A stretch of DNA of 64,000 bases from Flammeovirga agarivorans (GCF_012641475.1 NZ_JABAIL010000010.1:124001-188000); one strand, 5' to 3'; shown: positions 8,576 to 18,265, numbered from the stretch's first letter. Made by a program: numbers and translations. The notes: generated by a model not told the origin, from the sequence alone.

Positions 8576-11500
8576 TTAATTAATGACTTTATAGTTATAA
8601 GAACCTGAATTTGAGCTGATTTTTACTATCAACAACCCACTTGAAAAACCATCCGTTTTAATTGACATATTTTCTTTTGAAGATTCAGTAAATAATAATT
8701 TACCATTGATATCATAGACTGATACATTATAAGAAGTTAAAGTCGTTTGAATATGAATAACTCCTTCCGTTTTGGTTGGAAACACCTTTATTTGGTTTTT
8801 CAGATCATTATCCAATGAAGTTATATCACCATCTATCTCATCCAAATAATCCTCTAAAGAAAGGATAATTGCTACAGCAACTGTATTTTGTAACTCATCA
8901 CTTCCTACCAATATTAAATCAAGTTCTTCAATTGCTTTTACCCTTGTTCCTGAAGGAAGCTTTGTAACGTCAATAGTAATCGTTAATGTCTCTTCATCAA
9001 AAATTACATAATCTGGAATAGATTCTCCATTCGCTTGTATTAGAATAAACTTCTTATCTAAACCTGTTAAACTTGAAAATAATGTTTCATCTACTCTTAT
9101 CTCAATAACCTCTTCATCTATATTTTCTATAACTAAATGTTCATCTTGGAATTCTTGATAGTTTGAAAACTGATACGTTACATTTATTAAATTTTCACCT
9201 TCACTGACAGTATGAGATCTATTTAATGACACATCTTCTTTATCCCCATTCACTAACAATTCATATGTGATATCACCCTTTTCGAAATTATAGACAAAAG
9301 TATAAATACCATTACCTTTGTGGCTATAAACATCTCTACTTAATGACACCGATACTCCATTTATATTGATGGATAAAGTATCTTTATCTGGCTCAAATAA
9401 TAATGCTTCAATTAATGGTTGCATATCAATTTCCCATGTTACCTCATTGAGATGATCGTTGGGCTCTGGTGTAAAAGAATATTCATCTTCTATAAATAAA
9501 GTATAATTGAGTTTTTCCTCTTCTTTATGTAAATATTTATGATCCTGATAATTAAGGTATCTATTTTCAAAAGTAATTCCACCAGAAATAATCACTTGAT
9601 CATTCACTTTTACCATATCCTTTAAACTATAAAAAACTGGTCGTAAAGGTGTCACTTTCTCTCTATTACCGTCTTTAGAATACTTTATCAAAGCGTTATA
9701 CATTTCTTTAGTAGATGTTGTATAAATACTTTCTTGACCGGATGTAACAACATCAGATCTAATATCTAATAAATAATATAAGTTTTCATCATCAACTAAT
9801 AACCTAGTGTAACCATAATTATAACCATACTTGTGGTCATAAGGTAAAAATTCACTCCAAACTGGGATACCTTCACTATCTATTTTTATTACAAAATTTG
9901 AAAAATCACCTGCCTCTACACCTTCATCTTTCGGAATTAAATGGCCTTCAAATAAAGTATCATTAGAGTAAATCCAGCCTGTTATATAAACAGAATTATC
10001 ACCTGCCTGAAACCCTGTTGGCCAACCTGTTCCCCCTCCTGATTGACCACTTATTAAAGATTTAGCCCACTTAACAGAACCATCACTAGAATTAATAGCT
10101 ATCAAAGGAGAATTTACCTCTCTATTTTTAAAAGCTTCCAATTCTCCCTCTTCTGTTGAGATACCTTTGCTAATAAATTCACCGGATAGATATAATAAAC
10201 CTTGTTTATCAGCGGTCAAAGTAATAAGATAATATGAGCCTATTTGATTAACCGTCAAGAAGGTCACTTCCTCAACCTTCTCAGTATCTAATCGATGTAT
10301 ATAAATAATATCATCATTATGTTCATACTCTGCATAGTAACCTAAACCATCAAAAGTAGTTACCGAGATGTCTTGGCTACTTCCAGTAGATGTTGAATAA
10401 TTGAGTAAGTTTAATTCATTATCCAAGTAAACTATAACAGATTTAGAATCTGCCATTAAAGAATGTTCATTATTATCATAAGTAAATGAACTGGCATTAT
10501 TTGGATTCTGTAATACCAATATGACATTCCCCGATGTTTCATCTACTTTTAAGTTATTTCCGAATTCATCTACAGTACCTAAGGAGAAATTCTTGTTTAT
10601 TAGTACTTCTCCAACACTATTAAGTTTTTGTAAGTTAGACGTATTCTGGTTTTCAATACTTGATCCAAATCTATAAATATTATTTTCTATATCTGACTCA
10701 ATAGCTGTATAATCATAAATACTATCATATCGAACTTCATTAATCTTTGAAGTCATATCTGTAATGATTTCATATGAAAAATATCCATATTGATAATCTA
10801 TATAGAATACTAATTGTGCTTTTTGTCCTTTATTTGCTCTTACAGGAAAGCGTATATCAACTGTCCTTTCATCACCAATTAAAAGAGTAGTATCACCATT
10901 CAGCATAAAATAGAATTCATGTTCAAGAGCTATTTCTTCTGAAATATATTTGATAATTCCTTTATCAGAATGATGTTCCACCCTACTAATTTCAACTGCT
11001 GTACCCAGTTTATCATCAACTTTAGGTAGGTAGGCTACTGAGGTGATTTCATGAAGTGCCACTTTTTTATTGTAAATATCAACGGTATAATAATAAGAAG
11101 AATAATCACCATTACCATTAAGTTGATATTCTGTACTTGAAGGAATTAAATTAGACTGTTCATCAATTGAAAGTTTATCTCCGTTATCAGTCATAAAATA
11201 GATGCCTGCATCATTTTTTAAGTAATTGATTCCATAAAAAATATTGTCTCTCTTATTTAATACGGAAAGCATACTTCTTGTAACAGAAGATCCACCAATA
11301 GTTAGTTCCTTTGATGAAAGAATTGGATGTCTATCTTTAAAACTAGTAGTTGGATCTAATTCAAAATCAATCTGTAGCGTTTTATTATTACTACTGATTG
11401 ACTCCACTGACTTCTCATTGTAAACAACAGATCCTGAACCTGTTATATTCCCATTTATTTTTATTCCATTGGAAAGATCTATATCTAAATTTGTATAATT

Positions 11501-13327
11501 TATCCCTTCATAACGTACTCTACCATACCCTTTAAACACATAGTCTTTATAAAATTTAAAAACATTTACACCTGATGAAAATTCATTGATATACATTCTA
11601 TCAGACTGATCCATGAATATTTCCGTTTTTGATGAAGTGTTTACTACTGCATAATAGTTTTCGAATTGATCTGCTTTTATCGAAATATTTTCCTTATTGA
11701 TCAAAGATGGATCATCTAAATAGAATGAAGCAAACTTATCAAATCTTTCATTATGAAAACTCGTAATGAAATACCCTTTCGAATAATTATTGGATTCAAA
11801 ATATCCATAATAGTTAATTAATTCTCCTTCGTAATAAACACCTGTAACAAATGCCTGATCTTGTCCTCCTTCAATACTATAGATTGTTGATAACTTTTCT
11901 GGGTTTCTCTGTGAAAACAATGAAAAGTTCCTGATTTGAAATTCAGTATCAATCTTTAATGCAAATAAATCGTTACTTACATGATAAGTACTTAAACTAC
12001 CATCAAACTGAAATCCATCTGTTACCAAGTCTCCTACTACATAAATATTTCCAGACCTATCAGTGGTCATTATACTTGCTTCAAAATCAGATTTCTGATC
12101 AAATGTTAAATTCTTACTCCATTGATGTGATCCTGAAGCGTCCCATTTTGTTAATTGTATAATAGACTCAGATCCAAAAGTCTCATTTATTTCATTGACT
12201 GTAACCTCACTATCAGCAAGGTAAAGTTGTGTGTAAATATTGTTCTCTAAATCAATTGACAAATCATAACCATCTTTTTCTATAAGACCTAAATTTGAAG
12301 AATTAAAGACCTTCTTAGTATAATTAACGGTTAGGTCATTATTCAACACAAACAGTACTAACTGATCTTCATTAGTTACAGTATAATTGACGTTATTAAA
12401 TGTGATGCCATTTTCTGTGTTATTATTTACCAATACTGAAATAACTTCACCGTCTTCACTTACTTGAAAAAAAGCTCCCCTTTTATTTTGAAACGTTGTA
12501 CTAAAAAGAAATTTATCACCATTATTTTTTTGAATATAACCTACTGAATCGCCATCACAATCTAAACAATTTCCGACAACGTATTTATTCCCAACATTAT
12601 CATATTCAGTTCCTAGAATGATAACATTATTATTAGTTGTGCTTAGACTATTAACCAAATGCTTCTTTTCATTATTTATTGAGATAGATGAAATCCCTAA
12701 ATCATAATAAAAATCAAAGGAAAAGTCTGTTATTATACCATTATCAGTATTATTATTTAATTGATTCGTATAAGAGAGATTAGAAACAGTAGCACCATAC
12801 CATTCAAGGGTTTTATCAGCATCTGCTACGATTTTATATCTATCCTGTAATAAAAAACTATACGGCACTTCGAAGGTGAGTACTTTGTTTTTATAGGAAT
12901 ACAATAATTCCATTGGAGTACTCCATTCAGAGTTATATTCATCCAATTTTGTCAATACTGAAAGCCCTTTCAATTCTGTGACTTCATAACTCATATTCAT
13001 AAGGTTCACATGAATATGAAACAATGCTTGACTTCCTTTTACATCTAAATAAATTGAGGTTCCATTAGAAGATAACACGTTTGATGTACTCTTCCCAATT
13101 TGTTCTCCTTCTAGACTTTCGAAAAATACTTCTCCACTTTTAGTTGCATAAAGAATAGTTTCGAAATTTGAGTCTCCTGCTGAAATCAGTTTTAATTGTT
13201 CTATGCCAGAGGGCAAGACTTCACCTTTAATAAAAAGTGATTTTGTAGAAATTTGTCCATAAGTTACTTTAAAAGTAGCTAATAACAGTAAAGACAAGAG
13301 TAGCGACAATTTGAGCTTGTAGTTCAT
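8576..13327 (-). CDS. Very large secreted protein with type IX secretion C-terminal sorting domain
   Basis: The 1583-residue protein has a Sec signal peptide (about 1-24, ending TYGQ) and a C-terminal T9SS type A sorting domain (about 1510-1583). The latter has VFPTKTEGVIHIQ, VSVYDINGKLLF, GFSSGLLIVKI and a final YKVIN. The long middle has recurring segments of the form NIYVVGDL or SVYITGWI followed by LFALKIDTE or FVIKIDSEG and WAKSL or WSEFL. These look like SBBP-type beta-propeller blades. Asn-, Ser- and Tyr-rich composition suits an extracellular protein. No enzyme motif was recognised. The gene stands alone with its own terminator. Secretion route is confident, function unknown. Confidence 0.85.
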   Translation of the reverse strand: MNYKLKLSLLLSLLLLATFKVTYGQISTKSLFIKGEVLPSGIEQLKLISAGDSNFETILYATKSGEVFFESLEGEQIGKSTSNVLSSNGTSIYLDVKGSQALFHIHVNLMNMSYEVTELKGLSVLTKLDEYNSEWSTPMELLYSYKNKVLTFEVPYSFLLQDRYKIVADADKTLEWYGATVSNLSYTNQLNNNTDNGIITDFSFDFYYDLGISSISINNEKKHLVNSLSTTNNNVIILGTEYDNVGNKYVVGNCLDCDGDSVGYIQKNNGDKFLFSTTFQNKRGAFFQVSEDGEVISVLVNNNTENGITFNNVNYTVTNEDQLVLFVLNNDLTVNYTKKVFNSSNLGLIEKDGYDLSIDLENNIYTQLYLADSEVTVNEINETFGSESIIQLTKWDASGSHQWSKNLTFDQKSDFEASIMTTDRSGNIYVVGDLVTDGFQFDGSLSTYHVSNDLFALKIDTEFQIRNFSLFSQRNPEKLSTIYSIEGGQDQAFVTGVYYEGELINYYGYFESNNYSKGYFITSFHNERFDKFASFYLDDPSLINKENISIKADQFENYYAVVNTSSKTEIFMDQSDRMYINEFSSGVNVFKFYKDYVFKGYGRVRYEGINYTNLDIDLSNGIKINGNITGSGSVVYNEKSVESISSNNKTLQIDFELDPTTSFKDRHPILSSKELTIGGSSVTRSMLSVLNKRDNIFYGINYLKNDAGIYFMTDNGDKLSIDEQSNLIPSSTEYQLNGNGDYSSYYYTVDIYNKKVALHEITSVAYLPKVDDKLGTAVEISRVEHHSDKGIIKYISEEIALEHEFYFMLNGDTTLLIGDERTVDIRFPVRANKGQKAQLVFYIDYQYGYFSYEIITDMTSKINEVRYDSIYDYTAIESDIENNIYRFGSSIENQNTSNLQKLNSVGEVLINKNFSLGTVDEFGNNLKVDETSGNVILVLQNPNNASSFTYDNNEHSLMADSKSVIVYLDNELNLLNYSTSTGSSQDISVTTFDGLGYYAEYEHNDDIIYIHRLDTEKVEEVTFLTVNQIGSYYLITLTADKQGLLYLSGEFISKGISTEEGELEAFKNREVNSPLIAINSSDGSVKWAKSLISGQSGGGTGWPTGFQAGDNSVYITGWIYSNDTLFEGHLIPKDEGVEAGDFSNFVIKIDSEGIPVWSEFLPYDHKYGYNYGYTRLLVDDENLYYLLDIRSDVVTSGQESIYTTSTKEMYNALIKYSKDGNREKVTPLRPVFYSLKDMVKVNDQVIISGGITFENRYLNYQDHKYLHKEEEKLNYTLFIEDEYSFTPEPNDHLNEVTWEIDMQPLIEALLFEPDKDTLSININGVSVSLSRDVYSHKGNGIYTFVYNFEKGDITYELLVNGDKEDVSLNRSHTVSEGENLINVTYQFSNYQEFQDEHLVIENIDEEVIEIRVDETLFSSLTGLDKKFILIQANGESIPDYVIFDEETLTITIDVTKLPSGTRVKAIEELDLILVGSDELQNTVAVAIILSLEDYLDEIDGDITSLDNDLKNQIKVFPTKTEGVIHIQTTLTSYNVSVYDINGKLLFTESSKENMSIKTDGFSSGLLIVKISSNSGSYNYKVIN

Positions 13328-13394
13328 CTTTAAGTTTAAATAATTATTAATGCTTTAAGTACACAACTTGTTGGATTTAGTCTGTGTGTTTTGT

Positions 13395-13402
13395 CAAATA
13401 TA
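13395..13402 (-). promoter_or_regulatory. Possible -7 element for the 1583-residue gene
   Basis: A minus-strand TATATTTG (TAnnTTTG) lies about 68 bases upstream of the ATG at 13327. No good -33 element was found at the right distance. Confidence 0.4.
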
Positions 13403-13482
13403 ATTGAAGTCATTAACAATTCGAAATTTAAATATGACAACAAACCTTTTAATGATTATCAAATTTCATCTCACCCTGTCGC

Positions 13483-13503
13483 TTTGTCAGTAAAACTGAC
13501 AAA
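13483..13503. promoter_or_regulatory. Perfect palindrome upstream of groES (putative chaperone operator)
   Basis: The arms TTTGTCAG (13483-13490) and CTGACAAA (13496-13503) are perfect inverted repeats around a TAAAA spacer. It is not the HrcA/CIRCE sequence (TTAGCACTC-N9-GAGTGCTAA). It lies 110-130 bases before the groES ATG. Confidence 0.55.
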
Positions 13504-13521
13504 TCTTATCGATTTTTTACA

Positions 13522-13537
13522 TTGGCACACTTCATGT
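13522..13537 (+). promoter_or_regulatory. Sigma-54-like promoter candidate for groESL
   Basis: The -24 element TTGGCAC matches the sigma-54 consensus exactly. At the required distance the -12 element is ATGT rather than TTGC, so it is imperfect. The predicted start would be near 13548, about 65 bases before groES. Confidence 0.35.
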
Positions 13538-13612
13538 AAAAAAGGCAATGAAGATTATTTTTTCTTCTATACTTTTTAGAATAACAAAAAATTATAAAAC
13601 AGATAAATAAAA

Positions 13613-13891
13613 ATGTCACAAGTAAACATTAAACCCTTAGCAGATAGAGTTTTAATTGAGCCTGCAGAAGCAGAAACTCAAACAGCATCAGGTCTATTTA
13701 TCCCTGACAATGCAAAAGAAAAACCACAAAGAGGTACTGTAGTAGCGGTTGGTAATGGTACTAAAGATGAGCCTTTAACTGTTAAAGTGGGTGATACTGT
13801 CATTTATGGTAAGTACTCAGGAACTGAATTAAACTTAGAAGGAAACGATTACTTAATGATGCGTGAGGCTGACATTTTAGCTATCGTATAA
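13613..13891 (+). CDS. groS: Co-chaperonin GroES
   Basis: The 92-residue protein has the normal GroES length. It begins [18 protein letters not shown], the conserved N-terminal strand, and carries the mobile loop [18 protein letters not shown]. It ends in [12 protein letters not shown], as usual. It forms the heptameric lid for GroEL in the cytoplasm. It is the first gene of the groES-groEL pair, 94 bases before groEL. The upstream region has a perfect 8-base-arm palindrome and a sigma-54-like element that may give heat or stress control. No CIRCE element is present. Confidence 0.98.
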   Translation: MSQVNIKPLADRVLIEPAEAETQTASGLFIPDNAKEKPQRGTVVAVGNGTKDEPLTVKVGDTVIYGKYSGTELNLEGNDYLMMREADILAIV

Positions 13892-13985
13892 TTATTAATT
13901 AAAGAGTGAGGTTAATCTCACCACTATTAAAACAAAATTTCAACAGAGAAAGCACAAGAACTTCTCTAAAAAATATAAAAATATT

Positions 13986-15623
13986 ATGGCAAAAAATCTT
14001 CATTTCGATACTGAAGCAATCGAGGGATTAAAAAAAGGTGTTGATGCTTTAGCAAACGCTGTAAAAGTTACTTTAGGACCAAAGGGACGTAACGTAATCT
14101 TAGAAAAATCATTTGGATCACCACACGTAACAAAAGATGGTGTTTCAGTAGCTAAAGAAATCGAATTAGCAGAGCCAATCGAAAATATGGGTGCTCAATT
14201 AGTAAAAGAAGTAGCTTCTAAAACTGCTGATGAGGCAGGTGACGGTACTACTACTGCTACTGTATTGACGCAAGCGATCTTCACTACAGGTATCAAAAAC
14301 GTTGTAGCTGGAGCAAACCCAATGGATTTGAAGCGTGGTATCGATAAAGCTGTTAAAGCTATCGTTGCTGAATTAAAGAATACTTCAAAAACTGTTGAAA
14401 CAAACAAAGAAGTTGAGCAAGTAGCAACTATCTCTGCTAACAACGATGCTGAGATCGGTAAAATGATCGCTGAAGCAATGGAAAAAGTAGGTAAAGATGG
14501 TGTTATCACTGTTGAAGAAGCAAAAGGTACTGAAACAGAAGTAAAAACTGTTGAAGGTATGCAATTTGACCGTGGTTACCTTTCTCCATACTTTGTGACT
14601 AACACAGAGAAAATGGAAGCAGATATGGAAACTCCATACATCTTAATCTACGACAAGAAGGTTTCTACAATGAAAGAATTACTTCCTGTTTTAGAACAAG
14701 TTGCTCAAACTGGTAAGCCATTAGTAATTATCGCTGAAGATGTTGATTCTGAAGCTTTAGCTACTTTAGTAGTAAACAAAATCCGTGGTGCATTAAAAGT
14801 TGCAGCTGTTAAAGCTCCAGGTTTTGGTGACCGTCGTAAAGCAATGTTGCAAGATATCGCTGTTCTTACTGGTGGTACTGTTATCTCTGATGAGACAGGT
14901 ATGAAACTAGAAGATGCGACTATCGATATGTTAGGTACAGCTGAAAAAGTTATCATCGACAAAGACAATACTGTAGTTGTAAATGGTGCTGGTTCTGCTG
15001 ACGCTGTTGCTGCAAGAGTTGCTGAAATTCGTGTTCAAATCGAAAACACTACTTCAGACTATGATAAAGAGAAATTACAAGAGCGTTTAGCTAAATTAGC
15101 TGGCGGTGTTGCAATTATCTATATCGGTGCGGCTACTGAAACTGAAATGAAAGAGAAGAAAGATCGTGTTGACGATGCTTTAGCAGCAACAAGAGCAGCC
15201 GTTGAAGAAGGTATCGTAGTTGGTGGTGGTACTGCCCTATTGAGAGCTTCTTCAGTTCTTGATTCAGTAGAAACAGCTCATCCTGATGAGGAAATTGGTG
15301 TTCAGATTGTAAAAACTGCAATCCAAGCTCCTTTAAGAACTATCTTAGGAAATGCTGGTTTAGAAGCTTCAGTTATCGTAAATAAAATTTTAGAAAGCGA
15401 AGGTAACTTCGGTTTCAATGCTCGTACTGAAGAGTACCAAGACTTAGTTGAGGCTGGTGTTATTGACCCTACTAAAGTAACTCGTCTTGCTTTAGAGCAT
15501 GCTGCTTCAGTTGCTTCTTTATTATTAACTACTGATTGTGTAGTTTCTAATGAGAAAGAAGAAGGTGGTGCTGCAGCTCCTGCTATGCCTCCAATGGGAG
15601 GTGGTATGCCAGGTATGATGTAA
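13986..15623 (+). CDS. groL: Chaperonin GroEL
   Basis: The 545-residue protein has the standard GroEL length. It contains [10 protein letters not shown], the nucleotide-binding [10 protein letters not shown] near residue 86-95, and the conserved [11 protein letters not shown] region. The C-terminal GGM tail is present ([12 protein letters not shown]). It is the folding cage used with GroES. Codon use is more biased than in the neighbours (many GCT, GGT, CGT), as expected for a highly expressed gene. It is followed 29 bases later by a UUCG-loop terminator. Confidence 0.99.
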   Translation: MAKNLHFDTEAIEGLKKGVDALANAVKVTLGPKGRNVILEKSFGSPHVTKDGVSVAKEIELAEPIENMGAQLVKEVASKTADEAGDGTTTATVLTQAIFTTGIKNVVAGANPMDLKRGIDKAVKAIVAELKNTSKTVETNKEVEQVATISANNDAEIGKMIAEAMEKVGKDGVITVEEAKGTETEVKTVEGMQFDRGYLSPYFVTNTEKMEADMETPYILIYDKKVSTMKELLPVLEQVAQTGKPLVIIAEDVDSEALATLVVNKIRGALKVAAVKAPGFGDRRKAMLQDIAVLTGGTVISDETGMKLEDATIDMLGTAEKVIIDKDNTVVVNGAGSADAVAARVAEIRVQIENTTSDYDKEKLQERLAKLAGGVAIIYIGAATETEMKEKKDRVDDALAATRAAVEEGIVVGGGTALLRASSVLDSVETAHPDEEIGVQIVKTAIQAPLRTILGNAGLEASVIVNKILESEGNFGFNARTEEYQDLVEAGVIDPTKVTRLALEHAASVASLLLTTDCVVSNEKEEGGAAAPAMPPMGGGMPGMM

Positions 15624-15652
15624 TAGACATTATCAGTAGTTATATATATAAG

Positions 15653-15680
15653 AAAGGCACTCATTCGTGAGTGCCTTTTC
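15653..15680. terminator. Bidirectional terminator with UUCG tetraloop
   Basis: The perfect 11-bp stem AAAGGCACTCA/TGAGTGCCTTT has a TTCG loop and a T run. It lies between groEL (+) and the PAS/DHp gene (-). Confidence 0.93.
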
Positions 15681-15685
15681 TATTT

Positions 15686-16339
15686 TTAAACTTTTATATC
15701 TTTAAAGTCTTGAGTTTCGGAACTATATTTTTTAAGAAGCTTTTCATCGTGTTTCACCTCTTTGTATAAAACATCTACCAAATGATGAATTTTACTATCT
15801 ATATTTTCTAAGTTCTTCTTGACGACATCCATTAGAAAATTCTTTTCTTCTAGTGAAACTTCTGTGGCTCGAAATAACTCCAAAATACCCAACGATGTAG
15901 ATAGGTTTCCTCTTAAATGATGGGAAATAAAATCTAATGCATTATTCAAGTTCTTATTGTCTTTCTCTATTTGTCGGATATAGGAGAATGTATCAGACTC
16001 ATCTGAATACACACTTACAACATATTCATCTTTTAATTTTTGAACTCTATTCGTTCTGTACAGGATATCAGATTTACTCATTTTATATCCTTTTAATGGA
16101 ACAACTTGAGAAACCCCAGTTTGATAAACCTCTTCTAATGCATCTACTAATCCCATTTCATTAACATTCGGGTAGAGTTCATCTATCATCTTACCCTTGT
16201 ATGCGACATCCATTGCCCCATCCATTTTTCTTCCCGCCTTATTATAATAATAAAACTCAAACTGTCGCTCTGACTTACGCCTGTATATGGCAACGCCTAA
16301 TGGAGAATTATCATAATAGTTAAGTAGTTCTTGAGTCAT
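15686..16339 (-). CDS. PAS domain plus histidine-kinase dimerisation domain, no ATPase domain
   Basis: The 217-residue protein begins with a PAS-like domain (about 1-115; NSPLGVAIYRR, FYYYNKAGRKM). After a linker, the helical segment 130-200 carries DFISHHLRGNLSTSLG, which resembles the H-box of histidine kinases with H140 at the phospho-acceptor place. No N, G1 or G2 boxes follow and the frame ends normally. Similar PAS/H-box proteins without the catalytic domain occur in Bacteroidota. It could dimerise with, or accept phosphate from, another kinase, or be regulatory only. The start is the ATG at 16339. It faces groEL across a shared terminator. Confidence 0.7.
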   Translation of the reverse strand: MTQELLNYYDNSPLGVAIYRRKSERQFEFYYYNKAGRKMDGAMDVAYKGKMIDELYPNVNEMGLVDALEEVYQTGVSQVVPLKGYKMSKSDILYRTNRVQKLKDEYVVSVYSDESDTFSYIRQIEKDNKNLNNALDFISHHLRGNLSTSLGILELFRATEVSLEEKNFLMDVVKKNLENIDSKIHHLVDVLYKEVKHDEKLLKKYSSETQDFKDIKV

Positions 16340-16445
16340 GTAAATTAAGTATAAATCAGTTTTTGTGTTAATCTAAAATAATCCTTTTTTAGGAACTATT
16401 ATAAAGTACGTAATGTTCTTAGCTAGTTTCTAAAATAAAATATGG

Positions 16446-16485
16446 AAAAAAAGGTCATTCTCAGTAAAAACATTCGAATGACCTT
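16446..16485 (-). terminator. Terminator of the YhdH-type oxidoreductase gene
   Basis: The stem AAGGTCATTC/GAATGACCTT (16451-16460 with 16476-16485) is followed on the minus strand by a run of seven T. It lies 13 bases after the stop. Confidence 0.85.
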
Positions 16486-16497
16486 CTATTAGGGTAG

Positions 16498-17484
16498 TTA
16501 TAGTTTAACCACTACTCTACCACTTATTTGCCCTTTAAAGATGGCATTAACTTTATCTTCTAACCCTTCAAGGTTTACTTCTTCTGTAATTTCATCAAGA
16601 GTTTCAGGCATCCATGATGCACCAATGTTATTCCATACTTTTACTCTTTCAGCATAAGGGAAGTTTTGAGAATCAATACCAATTAATGAAACCCCTCTTA
16701 AAATAAATGGAAACACATTAATAGGTAAATCAAAAGATGCTGCATTACCACAACATGTTACTACTCCCAAAGGATTGGTTGCTTTAATACCAGTAGCAAG
16801 ATATTCACCTCCAACAGTATCTATAACACCTGCATACAACGGTTTCAATAAAGGACGTTGATTTCCTTCAAGGAATTCTTCTCTTGTAATAACATGTGAA
16901 GCACCTATTTTCTTTAGATAATCTGCTTTTTCTGCTTTTCCAGTTACGGCAACTACAGAATACCCTAATTTATTAAGAATAGTAACTGCAATAGAACCTA
17001 CTCCACCAGTAGAACCTGTAACTAAGATATTTCCATCTTCAGGACTAACATGAGGAATTAATTTATAAACAGACATTGCTGCTGTTAGGCCTGCAGTCCC
17101 CAATTCCATACTAGATTTTAATGTTACACCTTTAGGCATTGGAACGACCCAATTTGACGGCACTTGGATATATTCGGAAAATCCTCCCCAAGTGTTCATC
17201 CCTAAATCATAACTTGTTACAATAACTTCATCTCCTTCTTTGAAATTATCCGATTTACTAGAAACAACTACACCAGATGCATCAATACCAGGTGTATGAG
17301 GATAATTTTTTGTAACTCCAGGTTTTCCTAATGCAGATAAAGCATCCTTATAATTTAAAGATGAATACGCTACTTTAACTAAAACCTCTCCTTCTGGTAA
17401 ATCCGATAATTCTTTATTTTGAATGGAAGATTTGAATTCTTTCTCTCCTACTTTTTCAGTAACAAAAGCTTTGAAAGTTGTCAT
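16498..17484 (-). CDS. YhdH/YhfP-family NADPH oxidoreductase (acrylyl-CoA reductase-like)
   Basis: The start is placed at the ATG at 17482-17484 (MTTFKAFVTEKVG), giving 328 residues; the open frame continues to 17514. This is a zinc-free medium-chain dehydrogenase. It has a GroES-like N-terminal half (SSLNYKDALSALGKPGVTKNYP, GIDASGVV) and a Rossmann half with TGSTGGVGSIAVTIL for NADPH. The block order matches YhdH/AcuI, which reduces acryloyl-CoA or quinone-like enones. A large nested dyad lies just upstream of the start (17501-17560), so it is probably under a dedicated repressor or activator. Substrate not certain. Confidence 0.88.
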   Translation of the reverse strand: MTTFKAFVTEKVGEKEFKSSIQNKELSDLPEGEVLVKVAYSSLNYKDALSALGKPGVTKNYPHTPGIDASGVVVSSKSDNFKEGDEVIVTSYDLGMNTWGGFSEYIQVPSNWVVPMPKGVTLKSSMELGTAGLTAAMSVYKLIPHVSPEDGNILVTGSTGGVGSIAVTILNKLGYSVVAVTGKAEKADYLKKIGASHVITREEFLEGNQRPLLKPLYAGVIDTVGGEYLATGIKATNPLGVVTCCGNAASFDLPINVFPFILRGVSLIGIDSQNFPYAERVKVWNNIGASWMPETLDEITEEVNLEGLEDKVNAIFKGQISGRVVVKL

Positions 17485-17500
17485 TTTAATAATGGGGTTT

Positions 17501-17560
17501 AATTGTAAAGTCACAATGTACAGCTAAGGTGTACACTAAATAATGACTTTAGACACAATT
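17501..17560. promoter_or_regulatory. Nested inverted repeats upstream of the oxidoreductase gene (operator candidate)
   Basis: Three symmetric pairs share one centre region. The outer pair is AATTGT (17501-17506) with ACAATT (17555-17560). The middle pair is TAAAGTCA (17506-17513) with TGACTTTA (17544-17551). The inner pair is two copies of the self-complementary TGTACA (17517-17522 and 17530-17535). It begins 17 bases upstream of the ATG. Confidence 0.55.
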
Positions 17561-17607
17561 TACACCCATTATCATCATATTAATTAAACGATCATCAGAT
17601 TATTTAA

Positions 17608-18093
17608 TCATGAAAAATATTTCTTAGGATATTCATAAAAGAGTTCCTCTCCTTTAGTTAACTCTTTCCAAGAATCAGCTTCTTTAAATTCAATAGCTAT
17701 AACACCAGCAGTTGGAATATTTTCTATATAGTCACTTAAAAAATGATTTCTTAAATCTGTAATCGCAGGATTATGAAAAACCAACATTACGGTTTCAAGA
17801 TTTTCGTCTAGATACTTGATAACATCTAAAATTTCATCATGCAAAGCATTGTAAAAATCTTTTTCAAAGTGCAATTGTTTACTTAAAGTTTCTGCTACTT
17901 TTTCTGCAGTTAACTTAGTTCGCTTTGCGGGAGATGAAATGATCAAATCAGGCATAAGTTTATGTTCAAATAACACATCTGCCATCTTTACGAGATCTTT
18001 CTCTCCTCGTTTGTTTAAAGGCCTGTCAAAATCAGTCAAAAGTGGATTTTTCCAGCTCGACTTGGCATGCCTCATTAGTATTAACCTTTTCAA
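17608..18093 (-). CDS. sixA: SixA-type phosphohistidine phosphatase
   Basis: The 161-residue histidine phosphatase has the catalytic RHA motif LILMRHAKSSW (R8, H9) and the SixA-specific DFDRPLNKRGEKD. A second histidine lies in LVFHNPAITDL. SixA removes phosphate from phosphohistidine in Hpt or PTS proteins. The start is a TTG at 18091-18093, because the frame is closed by a stop two codons upstream and the next ATG would remove the catalytic strand. It stands alone, divergent from the PorV-like gene. Confidence 0.9.
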   Translation of the reverse strand: MKRLILMRHAKSSWKNPLLTDFDRPLNKRGEKDLVKMADVLFEHKLMPDLIISSPAKRTKLTAEKVAETLSKQLHFEKDFYNALHDEILDVIKYLDENLETVMLVFHNPAITDLRNHFLSDYIENIPTAGVIAIEFKEADSWKELTKGEELFYEYPKKYFS

Positions 18094-18265
18094 AATTTAT
18101 ACTTTCTCAATTTTTGACTAAAAATAAGCACCAAAATGATATAATAAAAAACGTTAAAGCTTATATTTAATATATTAAGTATTATTTTAATTTTTGCCTT
18201 TGGCATTATCATTTCTTTAAGGCTTAATTAAATCAGCGTGATTTTTTCACAACCCATTTTTAAGA

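Noticed and set aside
13391-13579. 62-codon plus-strand open frame before groES
   Set aside because: It covers the groES promoter region with its palindrome and sigma-54-like site, has no recognisable family or good start context, and its composition is like non-coding DNA.
14195-15664. Minus-strand open frames inside groEL (up to 120 codons)
   Set aside because: They are shadow frames of a highly biased real gene; translated products are low-complexity Ser/Thr/Ala-rich and match no family.
18168-18182. AT-rich palindrome (TTAATATATTAA-like) upstream of the PorV-like gene
   Set aside because: Self-complementary runs of A and T are expected at this base composition; no supporting context.
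18200-18215. Second sigma-54-like site (TTGGCAT-N5-TTTC) before the PorV-like gene
   Set aside because: The -12 box lacks the essential GC and no activator site is seen; too weak to annotate.
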